DNA of 37,136 nucleotides from the NCBI GenBank assembly GCA_019118345.1, contig DWZD01000028.1:1-37136 (forward strand), read 5' to 3'. This DNA comes from Candidatus Desulfovibrio intestinavium (GTDB lineage Bacteria > Desulfobacterota > Desulfovibrionia > Desulfovibrionales > Desulfovibrionaceae). Within the stretch, counting starts at the first letter, position 1. Each line of letters opens with the position of its first letter. The notes beneath the pieces are model-generated. The model saw only the letters and a program-made list of their open reading frames with translations, made no database searches and was not told where the DNA came from. A program made the position numbers and the translations under genes. Positions 23,808 through 32,004 of the stretch are shown piece after piece.

Positions 23808-25077
23808 GGATGACCTCCGAGGGTTCGATGCGTCCGGCTCGCAGGGCGGGGCCGAGCGCGGCCAGCAGGGAAAGGGCGCTGACGATGAGCAGCGCCGCCG
23901 CGAAATGTACCGGCAGCAGGCGGCAGACGCTTTCCAGACCGGTCAGCGACGCGGCAAAGAGGTGGTTGACGGCCTGCGCGGCCAGCAGATAGAGGCCGCA
24001 GGCCGTGGCCGTGCCCAGCACGGCGGTCAGCAGGCTCTGGGCCAGCGGAAAGAGCAGGAGCGAGAAGGTGCTGAAGCCCATGAGCCGCAAGAGGCCCAGC
24101 AGGCGTTCCTTGCGCTTGACGGCGGCCAGCATGCTGCTGGCCGTGGAGGCCAGAAAGCCCGCCCCCGCCGCCGCGCCGATCAGGCTGAAAATGAGGGTGA
24201 GCGAGGCGGAAAGCTGCTGAATCTGGGCAATGGCCTCGGCCTGGGTGTAGACTTCCACCTGCCGGGCGGCAAAGGCGTCGCGCAGGCGCATGACGTCATC
24301 CAGCGAACGGGCATGGAGCCGGAAGCTGGCATAGGCCCGGGGGCTGTCGGGCCGGGCTTCGCCCGTCCAGCCGCGATCCGCGCCGAAAAGGGGCACGGCG
24401 CGACCGTCGCGGAAGTCCTCGGCCGCGTCCGCCACTTCCAGCGGCACAAAGGCCAGCGCCTTCTGTTCGGCGGCCAGCGGCAGGATGCCGGTGACCCTGA
24501 GGGGCAGGTGGGCGCGCTGCACCTCGCCGCCATAGCGGCGTTCAAAGCGGGCGTCCAGTTCGTCTCCGCTGCGGACGCCCAGTTTTTCCGCCGCCGGGGT
24601 GGAGAGAATGACGCCGCTTGAAAGCACGCGCGGCCCGGCATCCGGGGCGGCGGCCTGCAGGCCGCTGTCCAGCAGGAGGCTCGGAATGGCAGCCCCGTGA
24701 CGCACGAGCAGCGGATCGCCGCTGGCCGTGGGTTCCAGCGAGGCGGTGAGGCGTTGTTTGCCGTCAGCGGTCACCAGATCCACCGTGGCCGCGAGGCTGC
24801 GGGTGCGCGGCAGGACAAAGGCCACCGAAGGGTGCTGCCGCAGTTGTTCCAGATACTCGGGGGTGTAATGGCCGCTGCCCACCGGGGAGATTTCCAGCGT
24901 GCGCGGATTGTGCTGCAGGCGGTCGGTAAGGGTCTGCACCACGCCGAACTTGACGCCGTAGAGGATGAGCAGCGGGGTCAGCACCGCCGCCAGCGCCAGC
25001 ACGGCGCAGAGGGAGAGCAGGCGCTCGTGGATATAATCGGCGGCGGCAAGGCGCAGGCTTTGCAGGGCAAGACGCAT
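23797..25077 (-). CDS. FtsX/MacB-like ABC transporter permease
   Basis: A 426-residue permease. One transmembrane segment lies near the N-terminus (LLSLCAVLALAAVLTPLLIL), followed by a periplasmic domain of about 200 residues. Three more spans are seen: LIFSLIGAAAGAGFLAS, LAQSLLTAVLGTATACGLYLL and FAAALLIVSALSLLAALGPAL. It ends with ALRAGRIEPSEVIREI, the classic FtsX C-terminus. Four-span permeases of this type do not import small solutes. They move lipoproteins or work as mechanical transmitters that drive periplasmic partners. Its start overlaps the stop of the ATPase gene by one base (TGATG). The neighbours, exported VWA and SUMF1-like proteins, are candidate partners. A role in lipoprotein release cannot be ruled out. 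Confidence 0.9.
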   Translation of the reverse strand: MRLALQSLRLAAADYIHERLLSLCAVLALAAVLTPLLILYGVKFGVVQTLTDRLQHNPRTLEISPVGSGHYTPEYLEQLRQHPSVAFVLPRTRSLAATVDLVTADGKQRLTASLEPTASGDPLLVRHGAAIPSLLLDSGLQAAAPDAGPRVLSSGVILSTPAAEKLGVRSGDELDARFERRYGGEVQRAHLPLRVTGILPLAAEQKALAFVPLEVADAAEDFRDGRAVPLFGADRGWTGEARPDSPRAYASFRLHARSLDDVMRLRDAFAARQVEVYTQAEAIAQIQQLSASLTLIFSLIGAAAGAGFLASTASSMLAAVKRKERLLGLLRLMGFSTFSLLLFPLAQSLLTAVLGTATACGLYLLAAQAVNHLFAASLTGLESVCRLLPVHFAAALLIVSALSLLAALGPALRAGRIEPSEVIREI

Positions 25078-25829
25078 CAGGCCGCCTCCTGCCCGCTGTG
25101 TACGATGCGGGAAAGGGGCGCGCCGCTTTCGGTCTGTTCCGTCTGCACGCGCACAAGGCGAAACCCCGCCTCCACGGCCATATCCGGGGCATGGCTGACC
25201 ATGATGACCGTCACCCCGCGCTCACGGGCCAGCTCGGCCAGCAGATTCAGCACGATCCGGGCATGATGGGGATCAAGGGCGGCCGTCGGCTCGTCGGCCA
25301 GCAGGATGCTCGGACTGTGGGCCAGGGCGCGGGCAATGGCCACGCGCTGGCGTTCGCCCACGGAGAGCGTGGCCGGATACTGCGGCAGCAGGCGGTCGAT
25401 GTGCAGGCGTTCGGCCAGTTCGCGCAGCGTGTCCGCCGATGCGGCCAGCGTGCCCAGGGTACGGCAGGGCAAAAGGATGTTCTCCTTCGCGGAAAGAAAG
25501 GGCAGCAAGCCCCCCACCTGCAGCACATAGCCCAGATGGTGCAGGCGCAGGTCGGCGAGCCTGTCCTCGCGGCCCGCGCGCCAGAGGCCCAGCATATCCT
25601 GCGCCGCCTCGCCGGCCAGCGGGGCAAAGGCAAAGCGCTGGCCGCGGTCGGGGCGCAGGATGCCCGCCAGCAGATCCAGCGCCGTGCTCTTGCCGCAGCC
25701 CGAGGGGCCTACAAGGGCCAGCAGGTCGCCGCGCGCCACATCCAGCGCATCCAGCGACAGCCGGAAGGCATCGCTGCCGGGGCGTTGCTTTTCCACCTGA
25801 CGCAGGGAATAGATCAAATCGGGGGGCAT
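25077..25829 (-). CDS. ABC transporter ATP-binding protein (LolD/MacB-like)
   Basis: A 250-residue ATPase partner of the adjacent FtsX-like permease. Walker A is GPSGCGKST (41-49), the signature is LSVGERQ (155-161), and Walker B with D-loop is ILLADEPTAALD (175-186). VMVSHAPDMAV carries the switch His. The segment FAFAPLAGEAAQDMLGLWR lengthens the region before the Q-loop relative to LolD. The start is taken at the ATG at 25829, seven bases after AAAGGAA; eight more in-frame codons upstream (from 25853) lack a good site. The gene lies between the VWA-protein gene and the permease gene, separated from the former by a hairpin. It should supply energy for the permease. Confidence 0.94.
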   Translation of the reverse strand: MPPDLIYSLRQVEKQRPGSDAFRLSLDALDVARGDLLALVGPSGCGKSTALDLLAGILRPDRGQRFAFAPLAGEAAQDMLGLWRAGREDRLADLRLHHLGYVLQVGGLLPFLSAKENILLPCRTLGTLAASADTLRELAERLHIDRLLPQYPATLSVGERQRVAIARALAHSPSILLADEPTAALDPHHARIVLNLLAELARERGVTVIMVSHAPDMAVEAGFRLVRVQTEQTESGAPLSRIVHSGQEAA

Positions 25830-25890
25830 GGCATTTCCTTTGCCGCGGGGCACATTCGGGCAAGACGCACGTCTGCCGGCAGGGGAGGCA

Positions 25891-25916
25891 GGGCGGGGAA
25901 GAGGACTTCCCCGCCC
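25891..25916 (-). other. Stable intercistronic hairpin, no T-run
   Basis: A perfect 11-base GC-rich stem (25891-25901 with 25906-25916) with a four-base loop begins five bases after the VWA-protein stop. No T-run follows, so it is more likely an RNA-stability or processing element than a full terminator. It could lower expression of the downstream transporter genes relative to the upstream ones. Confidence 0.5.
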
Positions 25917-25921
25917 GTGCC

Positions 25922-27880
25922 TTACGGAAGCATGTTCAGGGGCACGCGGTAGACCCAGTCTCCGGCATTGTCCTGTCCGAAACTTTCCCAGTTGGCCCGG
26001 TCGCGGTCATATTCCTCATAGCGGGCCAGCCGGGACGTGAGCCGGTTGATGAAGGCGGTCTGCTCGCCGATGCTCATGCGGTACCAGTCCTCCTCGCGCA
26101 GAAGCATGACGTCGCTCTTGTAGGGCAGGCCGTCCAGAAACTCGGCCAGAATGCCCAGCTCGGCCAGACTCTTGCCCTGGGTGGGCAGGTTGGGATCGCG
26201 GGCCATCTGGGTGGAGGCGGAGAGGATGCCCTGGAAGAAATCGCGGGAATCGGTCTTCTTGGTGCGTTCGGCATTGTCGATGATGGTGCGGATCTGCCGG
26301 CTCAGGTCATTGAGCTGGTTCTTGGTCAGCAGCACGGCCACTTCCACGTTGGGACTCTGGCTGCCCTGCGCCAGCCGGGCCAGATCCATGTCCGCCATCC
26401 AGGAATTGACCACGCTGGGCGCCCGGTTCTGCCGTTGCGCGCCCAGATATTGCAGCTGCATGGCATAGCCCAGGGTGGCGGCAAGCTGCCGGGCCTGATC
26501 CTCGGGATTCTTCGAGGCCGCTTCATCCTTGGGCCGGGTCATGATCTTGCCCGCGGCCGTGTTCTTGACCATGCTGACCATGCCCTGCGCCAGCGTCCGG
26601 GCCACGGTTCCGAATTGCCGCGCGCCGGTGGCGGCATCCGGGGCGTTGATGACCTGATAATTGCTGCGGTTGCCTGACAGGCGGCTCAGGGTACGGTAGC
26701 TCTGCTCGGCATAGGCGTGATTTCTGGCCCCGCCGGGACTCTTGATATGCAGGGCCGTGATCCAGATGCCCTTCTGCCGGGCAAGGTCGTTCATTTCCGC
26801 CGGGCCGAGCAGGATGGAGGCATAAGGATCGTCGCTGCGCAGGGGGCCGGCATCGCTGATGAGCAGGATGAGGCGGGAGGAATAGTTGCCCCAACTCAGT
26901 TTTTCCACGGCGTCGTGAATCCCGGCCAGCGCGTCCTCGTTGAAGTCGTGGCTGGAGACCGTGGCCTGTTGCACCTGGGCCAGCCGGCCTTCCAGTGCGG
27001 CGCGATCCTTGGCCGTGGCAAAGTCGCTGACCACGGTACTCGTGTATTCCAGACCGGGGGTGGCCGTGGTGCTGCTGCGGAAGGCCACCACGGCAAAGCC
27101 CACATTGTCGGTCATCTTTTCCTTTTCAAGCTGATCATAGATCTGGCGCACCACGTCGCGGCTCTGATCGATATAGGGCTTCATGGAAATGGAGGTGTCC
27201 ATGACAAGGGCGATGCCGGTTTTGGGCGGGCCGTCGCTGCCTTCCGTGCCGCCGGTGCCGGGATCGATGGAGGCCACATTGAGGAATTTCACATCGTCAA
27301 AGGGTTCGCTCATGCCGAGGATGGGCATGAGATAGAAGCGCTTTTCATCCACCGCGCCCTGCGTTTCGGCGGGTTCGCTGGCCAGCACCGGCGACCCGGC
27401 CTCCAGTTTGCCGCTTGCCGCCTGCGCCAGCAGCGTCTTGAGGCGGCTTTCCATGTCGTTGGCCGAGCAGAGATCCTTGAGATCCTCTTCCTCCCGGAAG
27501 AAGAGCACGGGATCGCGCCCGGTGCGCGGGGTGAAGAGCAGGGTGAGGGACTGGTTCCAGGCCGTGGACTTGTCCTCGGCCAGCCAGCCCTGAGCCTCGC
27601 GCAGGCCCGTGCCCACATGCAGATGCCCGTTGCGGCGTTCATAGACATAGAAGACGGTAAAGGGCGTCACCTTGTCCTTGACGATGGGCGAGGCGGAATC
27701 GGCATCCCGCCTGAGTACCGCCCCGGGATGACTGACCACCCGCTGATAGAGGCTTTTCTTGCCGGGCTGCAGCAGGGGGGCGGCGTCCGCCGCTTGCGGC
27801 GCAAGCGCACAGGCGGCGACGAACAGGAGCAGGGCGGGGAGCAGCGCAAGGACACGACGACAGGCGGAACGTACGGACAT
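25922..27880 (-). CDS. VWA-domain exported protein with SH3-like N-terminal domain (probable lipoprotein)
   Basis: A 652-residue protein. Its signal sequence ends LLLFVAAC, a fair lipobox with Cys at about residue 26, although signal-peptidase-I cleavage after ADAA is also possible. Residues 45-110 (PGAVLRRDADSASPIVKDK, then FTVFYVYERRNGHLHVG and GWLAED) look like a bacterial SH3 domain. A von Willebrand A domain follows, with MIDAS motif DTSIS near 226 in ALVMDTSISMKPYID and LLISDAGP as a later metal loop. The SH3-VWA combination resembles the C-terminal half of T6SS PpkA-type proteins, but no kinase domain is present. The long C-terminal region is helical with a Trp-rich end. The ATG at 27880 was chosen for GAGG upstream; 48 in-frame codons beyond it cover the previous gene. 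Confidence 0.88.
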   Translation of the reverse strand: MSVRSACRRVLALLPALLLFVAACALAPQAADAAPLLQPGKKSLYQRVVSHPGAVLRRDADSASPIVKDKVTPFTVFYVYERRNGHLHVGTGLREAQGWLAEDKSTAWNQSLTLLFTPRTGRDPVLFFREEEDLKDLCSANDMESRLKTLLAQAASGKLEAGSPVLASEPAETQGAVDEKRFYLMPILGMSEPFDDVKFLNVASIDPGTGGTEGSDGPPKTGIALVMDTSISMKPYIDQSRDVVRQIYDQLEKEKMTDNVGFAVVAFRSSTTATPGLEYTSTVVSDFATAKDRAALEGRLAQVQQATVSSHDFNEDALAGIHDAVEKLSWGNYSSRLILLISDAGPLRSDDPYASILLGPAEMNDLARQKGIWITALHIKSPGGARNHAYAEQSYRTLSRLSGNRSNYQVINAPDAATGARQFGTVARTLAQGMVSMVKNTAAGKIMTRPKDEAASKNPEDQARQLAATLGYAMQLQYLGAQRQNRAPSVVNSWMADMDLARLAQGSQSPNVEVAVLLTKNQLNDLSRQIRTIIDNAERTKKTDSRDFFQGILSASTQMARDPNLPTQGKSLAELGILAEFLDGLPYKSDVMLLREEDWYRMSIGEQTAFINRLTSRLARYEEYDRDRANWESFGQDNAGDWVYRVPLNMLP

Positions 27881-27891
27881 GGCGGCCTCTT

Positions 27892-28938
27892 CTATTTCCA
27901 GTTTTGCAGCAGCAGCTTGGCTTCCATATTGCCCTTGGCCGCCTCGGCTTCCACATGGGCGCGAAGGCTTTTCAGGGCCTGATCGGCCTGACTGATGCCC
28001 GCAGCCTTCGCCTTTTCGTACCATTGCCGGGCCAGGGCCATGTCCGTGGGAATGCTGCCGCGCGGCAGGGCGCAGGTGGGGTCATAATACTGGCCCACCA
28101 GCCACATGGCTTCGGCCTGATTTTTCTGGGCGGCATCCTCCAGCAGGAGGAAGGCCGCGTCGGCTTCTTCGGGCGTGGCTTCCGGCGTGCGCAGGGGTTT
28201 GCCCAGCGACAGGCTGCCGGCCGGATCCGCCCCGCCGCGCAGATGCTGCCGGGCCATGTCCAGCGCGGACGGCGCGGGCTTGCCCGCTCCGGCGTCCGCA
28301 GGGGCGCTGTCCGCCTGCGGCACGGGGGGCACGGGCGACGCGGGCTGGCTGTACACGAGAAAATACCAGGCCGCTGCGCCGCCAATGGCCAGCAGGAGCA
28401 GGAGGAGCACAAGCGGCAGCACACGGCTTTTCCGTTTGGGCGCGCTCTCCTGCAGGATCAGTTCATCCGGCCCGGGGTGTTGCGGTTCCGGCATGAAGGC
28501 AGGCGCGGGTTCCGGCTCGGGCTGCGGCTCCGGTTCCGGCTGCGGGGCGGGCGGAGTCTGCGGCGCGGGCGCGCTGACGGGCTGGACGGACGGACTGTCC
28601 GGCATGGCTCCGCCGTAGCCCTGCTGGCGGCTGTAGGCAAGCTGGCTGACGTCCAGAATGGCGGCCTTGCCGTCCACGGTCAGGCGATAGGAAACCAGCT
28701 TGTCCAGCTGGCTGACCACGGCCGGGCCGATGTGCAGGCGCACGGAGCCGTTCACGCTGTCGCAGGCGTCCGGCTGAAGGGGAGATTCGCTTTCCTGCCA
28801 GCCGCCGGGGGCAAGAAATTTCATGTCGCTGGAGCGGCAGAGGGTAAAGGCGGGGCTGTTCACGGCGGAACAGCCTTCCAGCAGGATGCAGGCATGTTCC
28901 GCGCCACGCTGCGGATCAGGAACAATGATGGCTCTCAT
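27892..28938 (-). CDS. Single-span membrane protein with Pro/Glu-rich linker and Sel1-like tail
   Basis: A 348-residue protein I do not recognise as a whole. The N-terminal 110 residues are soluble (EHACILLEGCSAVNSPAF). They are followed by a repetitive Pro/Glu/Gln linker (PAPQPEPEPQPEPEPAP) and a single membrane span near residues 173-194 (LPLVLLLLLLAIGGAAAWYF). The basic KRKSR just before the span predicts a cytosolic N-terminus and an exported C-terminus. That C-terminal part contains Sel1-type helical-repeat units (AAFLLLEDAAQKNQAEAMWL, then ALARQWYEKAKAAGISQA). Sel1 repeats usually bind other proteins. It precedes the VWA gene by 11 bases and probably links cytosolic SrfB/SrfC-type proteins to the exported ones; that link is inference. 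Confidence 0.8.
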   Translation of the reverse strand: MRAIIVPDPQRGAEHACILLEGCSAVNSPAFTLCRSSDMKFLAPGGWQESESPLQPDACDSVNGSVRLHIGPAVVSQLDKLVSYRLTVDGKAAILDVSQLAYSRQQGYGGAMPDSPSVQPVSAPAPQTPPAPQPEPEPQPEPEPAPAFMPEPQHPGPDELILQESAPKRKSRVLPLVLLLLLLAIGGAAAWYFLVYSQPASPVPPVPQADSAPADAGAGKPAPSALDMARQHLRGGADPAGSLSLGKPLRTPEATPEEADAAFLLLEDAAQKNQAEAMWLVGQYYDPTCALPRGSIPTDMALARQWYEKAKAAGISQADQALKSLRAHVEAEAAKGNMEAKLLLQNWK

Positions 28939-29028
28939 GCGTGTTTTCCCTGAAAAGAGGATGTTGGGGGCCTTGCCGCCGCGCCGCAGGCGAGGCGCGG
29001 CGGCTTGCCGCCCGCCGATTTTGGCAAA

Positions 29029-29056
29029 ACCGTATCAAGCGGGGGGAAAATGTCAA
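29029..29056 (-). promoter_or_regulatory. Candidate promoter upstream of the membrane/VWA/ABC half of the cluster
   Basis: On the minus strand, TTGACA (29051-29056) and TACGGT (29029-29034) are 16 bases apart, about 90 bases before the start at 28938. The -35 is perfect and the -10 is weak. The rest of the 255-base interval (28939-29193) is GC-rich. It contains a 10-base stem (29079-29088 with 29099-29108) whose T-run lies on the plus side. Confidence 0.35.
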
Positions 29057-29193
29057 TGGAGGCGGGGCCGCCTGCGACAGCCGGCGGCGGCAGGGGCAGC
29101 CGCCGGCTTTTCCACGGGGCATTGCCGCGTCTTTCCGCCCGGGGCGGCGGGGCGGTTCCCCCCGCCGCATGTCATGCCTGGGACGTCTTCCGC

Positions 29194-31812
29194 TCAGCGG
29201 AAGGCGGCAAGGATGTCGCGCAGGCGGTTGTTCTGCTGGGGATCGCGCACCTGCTGGCCGTCAAAGTCCACATTGGCGACCACGCTCCAGGCCAGCGTCC
29301 GCATCCAGTCCAATGTCCATTGCTGATCATAGGGGGCTTCCTGCTCGCCGATGACCGGTTCTGCCGGCGGTTCGGGGGGCGGGGCAAAGACTTCGCTCGT
29401 CTTGCCGCCGAAGAAGACGGAACGGGCGGCGGCATCATGGCAGCGGGGATCAAAGTCCAGCCAGTCCACAAAGGCGTTGATGGCATCGGCGGCCAGGCTC
29501 ACCTGCCGCCAGATGAGGCGTTCGCGGGCCATGTTGGCATATGCCCCGCACCGGCGCAGCTCCTCTTCCAGCCGTCCGCGCAGGCCCACGCGCTGGGCGG
29601 CCAGCAGGAGTTCGCTGATGAGCTGCTCGAATTCGCGGGACGGCAGGCCAAATTCGTTGCGGGCTTCGGCGCTGCCCGCGAGATTGTGGAGCTGCTCGAT
29701 CCAGTAGTCGAAAACCATGTCCGTGAGTGCGCCTGCGGCGTCGCGAATGACGGGCGTTTCGGCTGCGGCGGCCGGTGCGGCGGGCGCGGCCTCCTCGCTG
29801 CCGAAAATGTCGGACAGGAGATCGTCGGTGGAAATGTCGCTCGCGGCAGCGGCCACGGCCACAGGCTCTGCGGCCTGAGCGTCGGTCTGCCGTTGGCGCA
29901 GCCAGAGGTCGTAGAGGTCGTGATCATTGACCTGCAGGCGGGCAAGAAATTCGCCGAACAGGCGTTTCTTGGCAATGGCGTTGACCTGCACGACCAGTTG
30001 CTGGGCGAGCTGCATTTTCTGTTTGCGCAGTTCCTCGCGGTCGTCGGGCTGGTAGAAGGGTTCCAGGCGGGTGCGCACCTGTTCGCGCTTTTCGCTGATG
30101 ATGACCTCGATCTGCTGCCGCTTGAGTTCGGGATTGCAGAGCGGGCGCAGACTTTCGCGCAGCAGGGCCACGCCGCCGTCATTGAGGGTCATGGCCGCGT
30201 TCCAGACCGCATCGGGGCGGGCCACATGGCGCTGCACCAGCGGCGAATGCAGGAAGGCCTGCCGCACCTCCTCCACATAGCTTTCCTGCTCGGGGCGCAC
30301 GGCGATTTCCCGCCCGTCGGCGTCAAAGTTGAAAATGGCGTCGCAGCGGAAATTGGGATTGCGCAGCAGGTAGATATTGTTGAAGGGGTGGCTGCCGTCC
30401 CAGTTGTCGGGCCATTCGTGCTGCTTGCCGAAGAAGTCCAGCAGGGAGGATTGCAGGCGCGTGTCCCAGCGCTTTTCCACCGAGGGCGTCCCGGCCTTTT
30501 TCTCGAATTCCATATCCATCTTGGAGAGGATGAAGAAGAGCGAGGGGGCCTTGCCCGCACGATGGCGCGGATCCTCGCCGTGGGTGGAGCAAATCCATTC
30601 ATAGACCGCGCGGGGCAGATCCTGCACTTCCTGATTGCTGGGGCCGATGCAGAGCAGCATGCTGGTCAGCTCGCGTTCCTCGCAGTAGCGCTCGAAGAGA
30701 TAGGCCACCTTGCCGCGCAGGAAAAGATTTTCCAGCGTGCCGGGGCGGCCCAGCTCGTTTTGCAGGTTTTCCAGCTTGAGACGCGAGCGGTAGCCGGGAA
30801 AGTCCAGCAGGTCGGTATGGTCAAAGAGGCTGTCCGGCTTTTCGCGCATGTAGATGCTGATTTCCGCCGTGAGCGCGGCCACCACGGCCCGGGGCAGATC
30901 GGCGCTTTGGCCGCCGGCGCTTCTGATGTTGATCAGGTCGCCGCCGGAAGTGTCCGTCAGGCCCCGCAGCACGGCCACGTCGATGATGCTGGTCTCGCGG
31001 GGGATGAGGGCATTTTGCGGGCAGTCGGCCTCGGCGGGATTGCCGAGGGTCTGCAGAGCGCCGCAAAGGGTGATGTACAGGCGGTGAAATTCCGGCACGC
31101 TGTTCCAGATGAGGCTGAAGAGGCTGGCGCGATCCTCGAGGCCCAGCCGGGGCGCCAGCTGCATGGCCGTGTTCCAGTAGCCCTTTTGCAGCATCTGCAC
31201 GCGCGGCCGGGAAATGAAATTCTTGTTGAGGTAGTCGCGCAACTCCTCCACATCGTCGCCGCTGATGGGCGAGGCTGCGGCGGGAGCCTTTTCCAGCCGG
31301 GCGAGGGCCGTGAGCAGCGGCTCCATTTCCGGGGCTTCCTTGTGCTCGCAGTCGGCATAGTAGGTATTGGCCAGCACGCGCACCACATCCATTTCCGTGA
31401 GCAGGCGCAGGCGGATGGGATGATCCGGGGCCAGACCCTGCGGCGGCGTGGTGGTGAAGCGGGTTACGAGGCCCGTGGATTCCTTGCCGCCCTCGGGATT
31501 GATTTCGGTGATGAAATCGTGCTGTTCGCCGCAGAAATCGGCCAGCAGGCTGCCGGAGGCATCCCGCGCCAGCGCGGAAATGAGGTAGGATTTGCCCGAC
31601 TGGCTCGGGCCGAAGACGCCCGCGCACATCTTGCGCCGGGCGGCCTCCTCGCATTTGCCGAAAAAGCGCGTCGCCTGCCGCATGTCCTTTTGCAGACTGC
31701 CGCTCTCGTTGCCCACCCGTTCCGCATTGTCGGCGATCCAGCCGCCCGCCTTGCGACATTCCTCGGCAAGATTGCGGCAGCGTTGGGCCAGTTCCTGATC
31801 CTGCTGTTGCAT
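29194..31812 (-). CDS. srfC: SrfC-like virulence-factor family protein, P-loop GTPase-like
   Basis: An 872-residue protein of the SrfC family. The nucleotide-binding P-loop is GVFGPSQSGKSYLISAL (G-x-x-x-x-GKS at 68-75). A G3-like DFPGYRSR lies near 335 (DLLDFPGYRS) and a G4-like SKMD near 430 (FFILSKMDMEF), so it looks like a large GTPase of dynamin-like size rather than a simple ATPase. The C-terminal 350 residues are mostly helical. SrfB and SrfC family genes usually occur together, and srfB lies upstream here. The ATG at 31812 follows AGGA with a five-base spacer; the ATG at 31824 has no good site. The family has been linked to virulence by regulation in Salmonella, but its biochemical role is not established. 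It is probably cytosolic; no signal or span is seen. Confidence 0.88.
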   Translation of the reverse strand: MQQQDQELAQRCRNLAEECRKAGGWIADNAERVGNESGSLQKDMRQATRFFGKCEEAARRKMCAGVFGPSQSGKSYLISALARDASGSLLADFCGEQHDFITEINPEGGKESTGLVTRFTTTPPQGLAPDHPIRLRLLTEMDVVRVLANTYYADCEHKEAPEMEPLLTALARLEKAPAAASPISGDDVEELRDYLNKNFISRPRVQMLQKGYWNTAMQLAPRLGLEDRASLFSLIWNSVPEFHRLYITLCGALQTLGNPAEADCPQNALIPRETSIIDVAVLRGLTDTSGGDLINIRSAGGQSADLPRAVVAALTAEISIYMREKPDSLFDHTDLLDFPGYRSRLKLENLQNELGRPGTLENLFLRGKVAYLFERYCEERELTSMLLCIGPSNQEVQDLPRAVYEWICSTHGEDPRHRAGKAPSLFFILSKMDMEFEKKAGTPSVEKRWDTRLQSSLLDFFGKQHEWPDNWDGSHPFNNIYLLRNPNFRCDAIFNFDADGREIAVRPEQESYVEEVRQAFLHSPLVQRHVARPDAVWNAAMTLNDGGVALLRESLRPLCNPELKRQQIEVIISEKREQVRTRLEPFYQPDDREELRKQKMQLAQQLVVQVNAIAKKRLFGEFLARLQVNDHDLYDLWLRQRQTDAQAAEPVAVAAAASDISTDDLLSDIFGSEEAAPAAPAAAAETPVIRDAAGALTDMVFDYWIEQLHNLAGSAEARNEFGLPSREFEQLISELLLAAQRVGLRGRLEEELRRCGAYANMARERLIWRQVSLAADAINAFVDWLDFDPRCHDAAARSVFFGGKTSEVFAPPPEPPAEPVIGEQEAPYDQQWTLDWMRTLAWSVVANVDFDGQQVRDPQQNNRLRDILAAFR

Positions 31813-31880
31813 AGTCGTCCTCATGAGAAAAACCGGATACCTCCGGCAGTTACGGCGAACCCTTGAACCCCTCGGGCATG

Positions 31881-31896
31881 CCGGACGCGCGTCCGG
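31881..31896. repeat. 16-base perfect palindrome flanked by direct repeats
   Basis: CCGGACGCGCGTCCGG is identical to its reverse complement. It is flanked on both sides by TCGGGCATG in direct orientation (31872-31880 and 31900-31908). It lies in the 192-base gap before srfC (minus strand). It could be an operator or an RNA hairpin; no further evidence is available. Confidence 0.4.
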
Positions 31897-32004
31897 AGGT
31901 CGGGCATGCTGTCCGGCCGTCAGGGCATTCCCTCTCGACCGCCGGGCGTGAGGTTGCCACGTTGGCCGGGCGGCGTTGTGCCGCCGCCTCGCGTTTCGCC
32001 TGTT

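Noticed and set aside
21075-23813. A 912-codon open frame on the plus strand opposite the dehydrogenase and SUMF1-like genes
   Set aside because: It runs antisense across two unrelated recognised genes and the terminator, and shows no motifs. It is a GC-rich shadow frame.
29079-29108. A stem followed by TTTT between srfC and the Sel1-tailed gene, considered as the srfC terminator
   Set aside because: The T-run lies on the plus-strand side, while transcription here is on the minus strand. On the minus strand the stem is followed by GTCGC, so it is not a proper terminator for srfC.
29005-31866. A 953-codon open frame on the plus strand opposite srfC
   Set aside because: It lies antisense to a gene with clear GTPase motifs. 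Its sequence is full of Gly, Ala, His and Gln without domain pattern, as expected for the shadow of a GC-rich gene.
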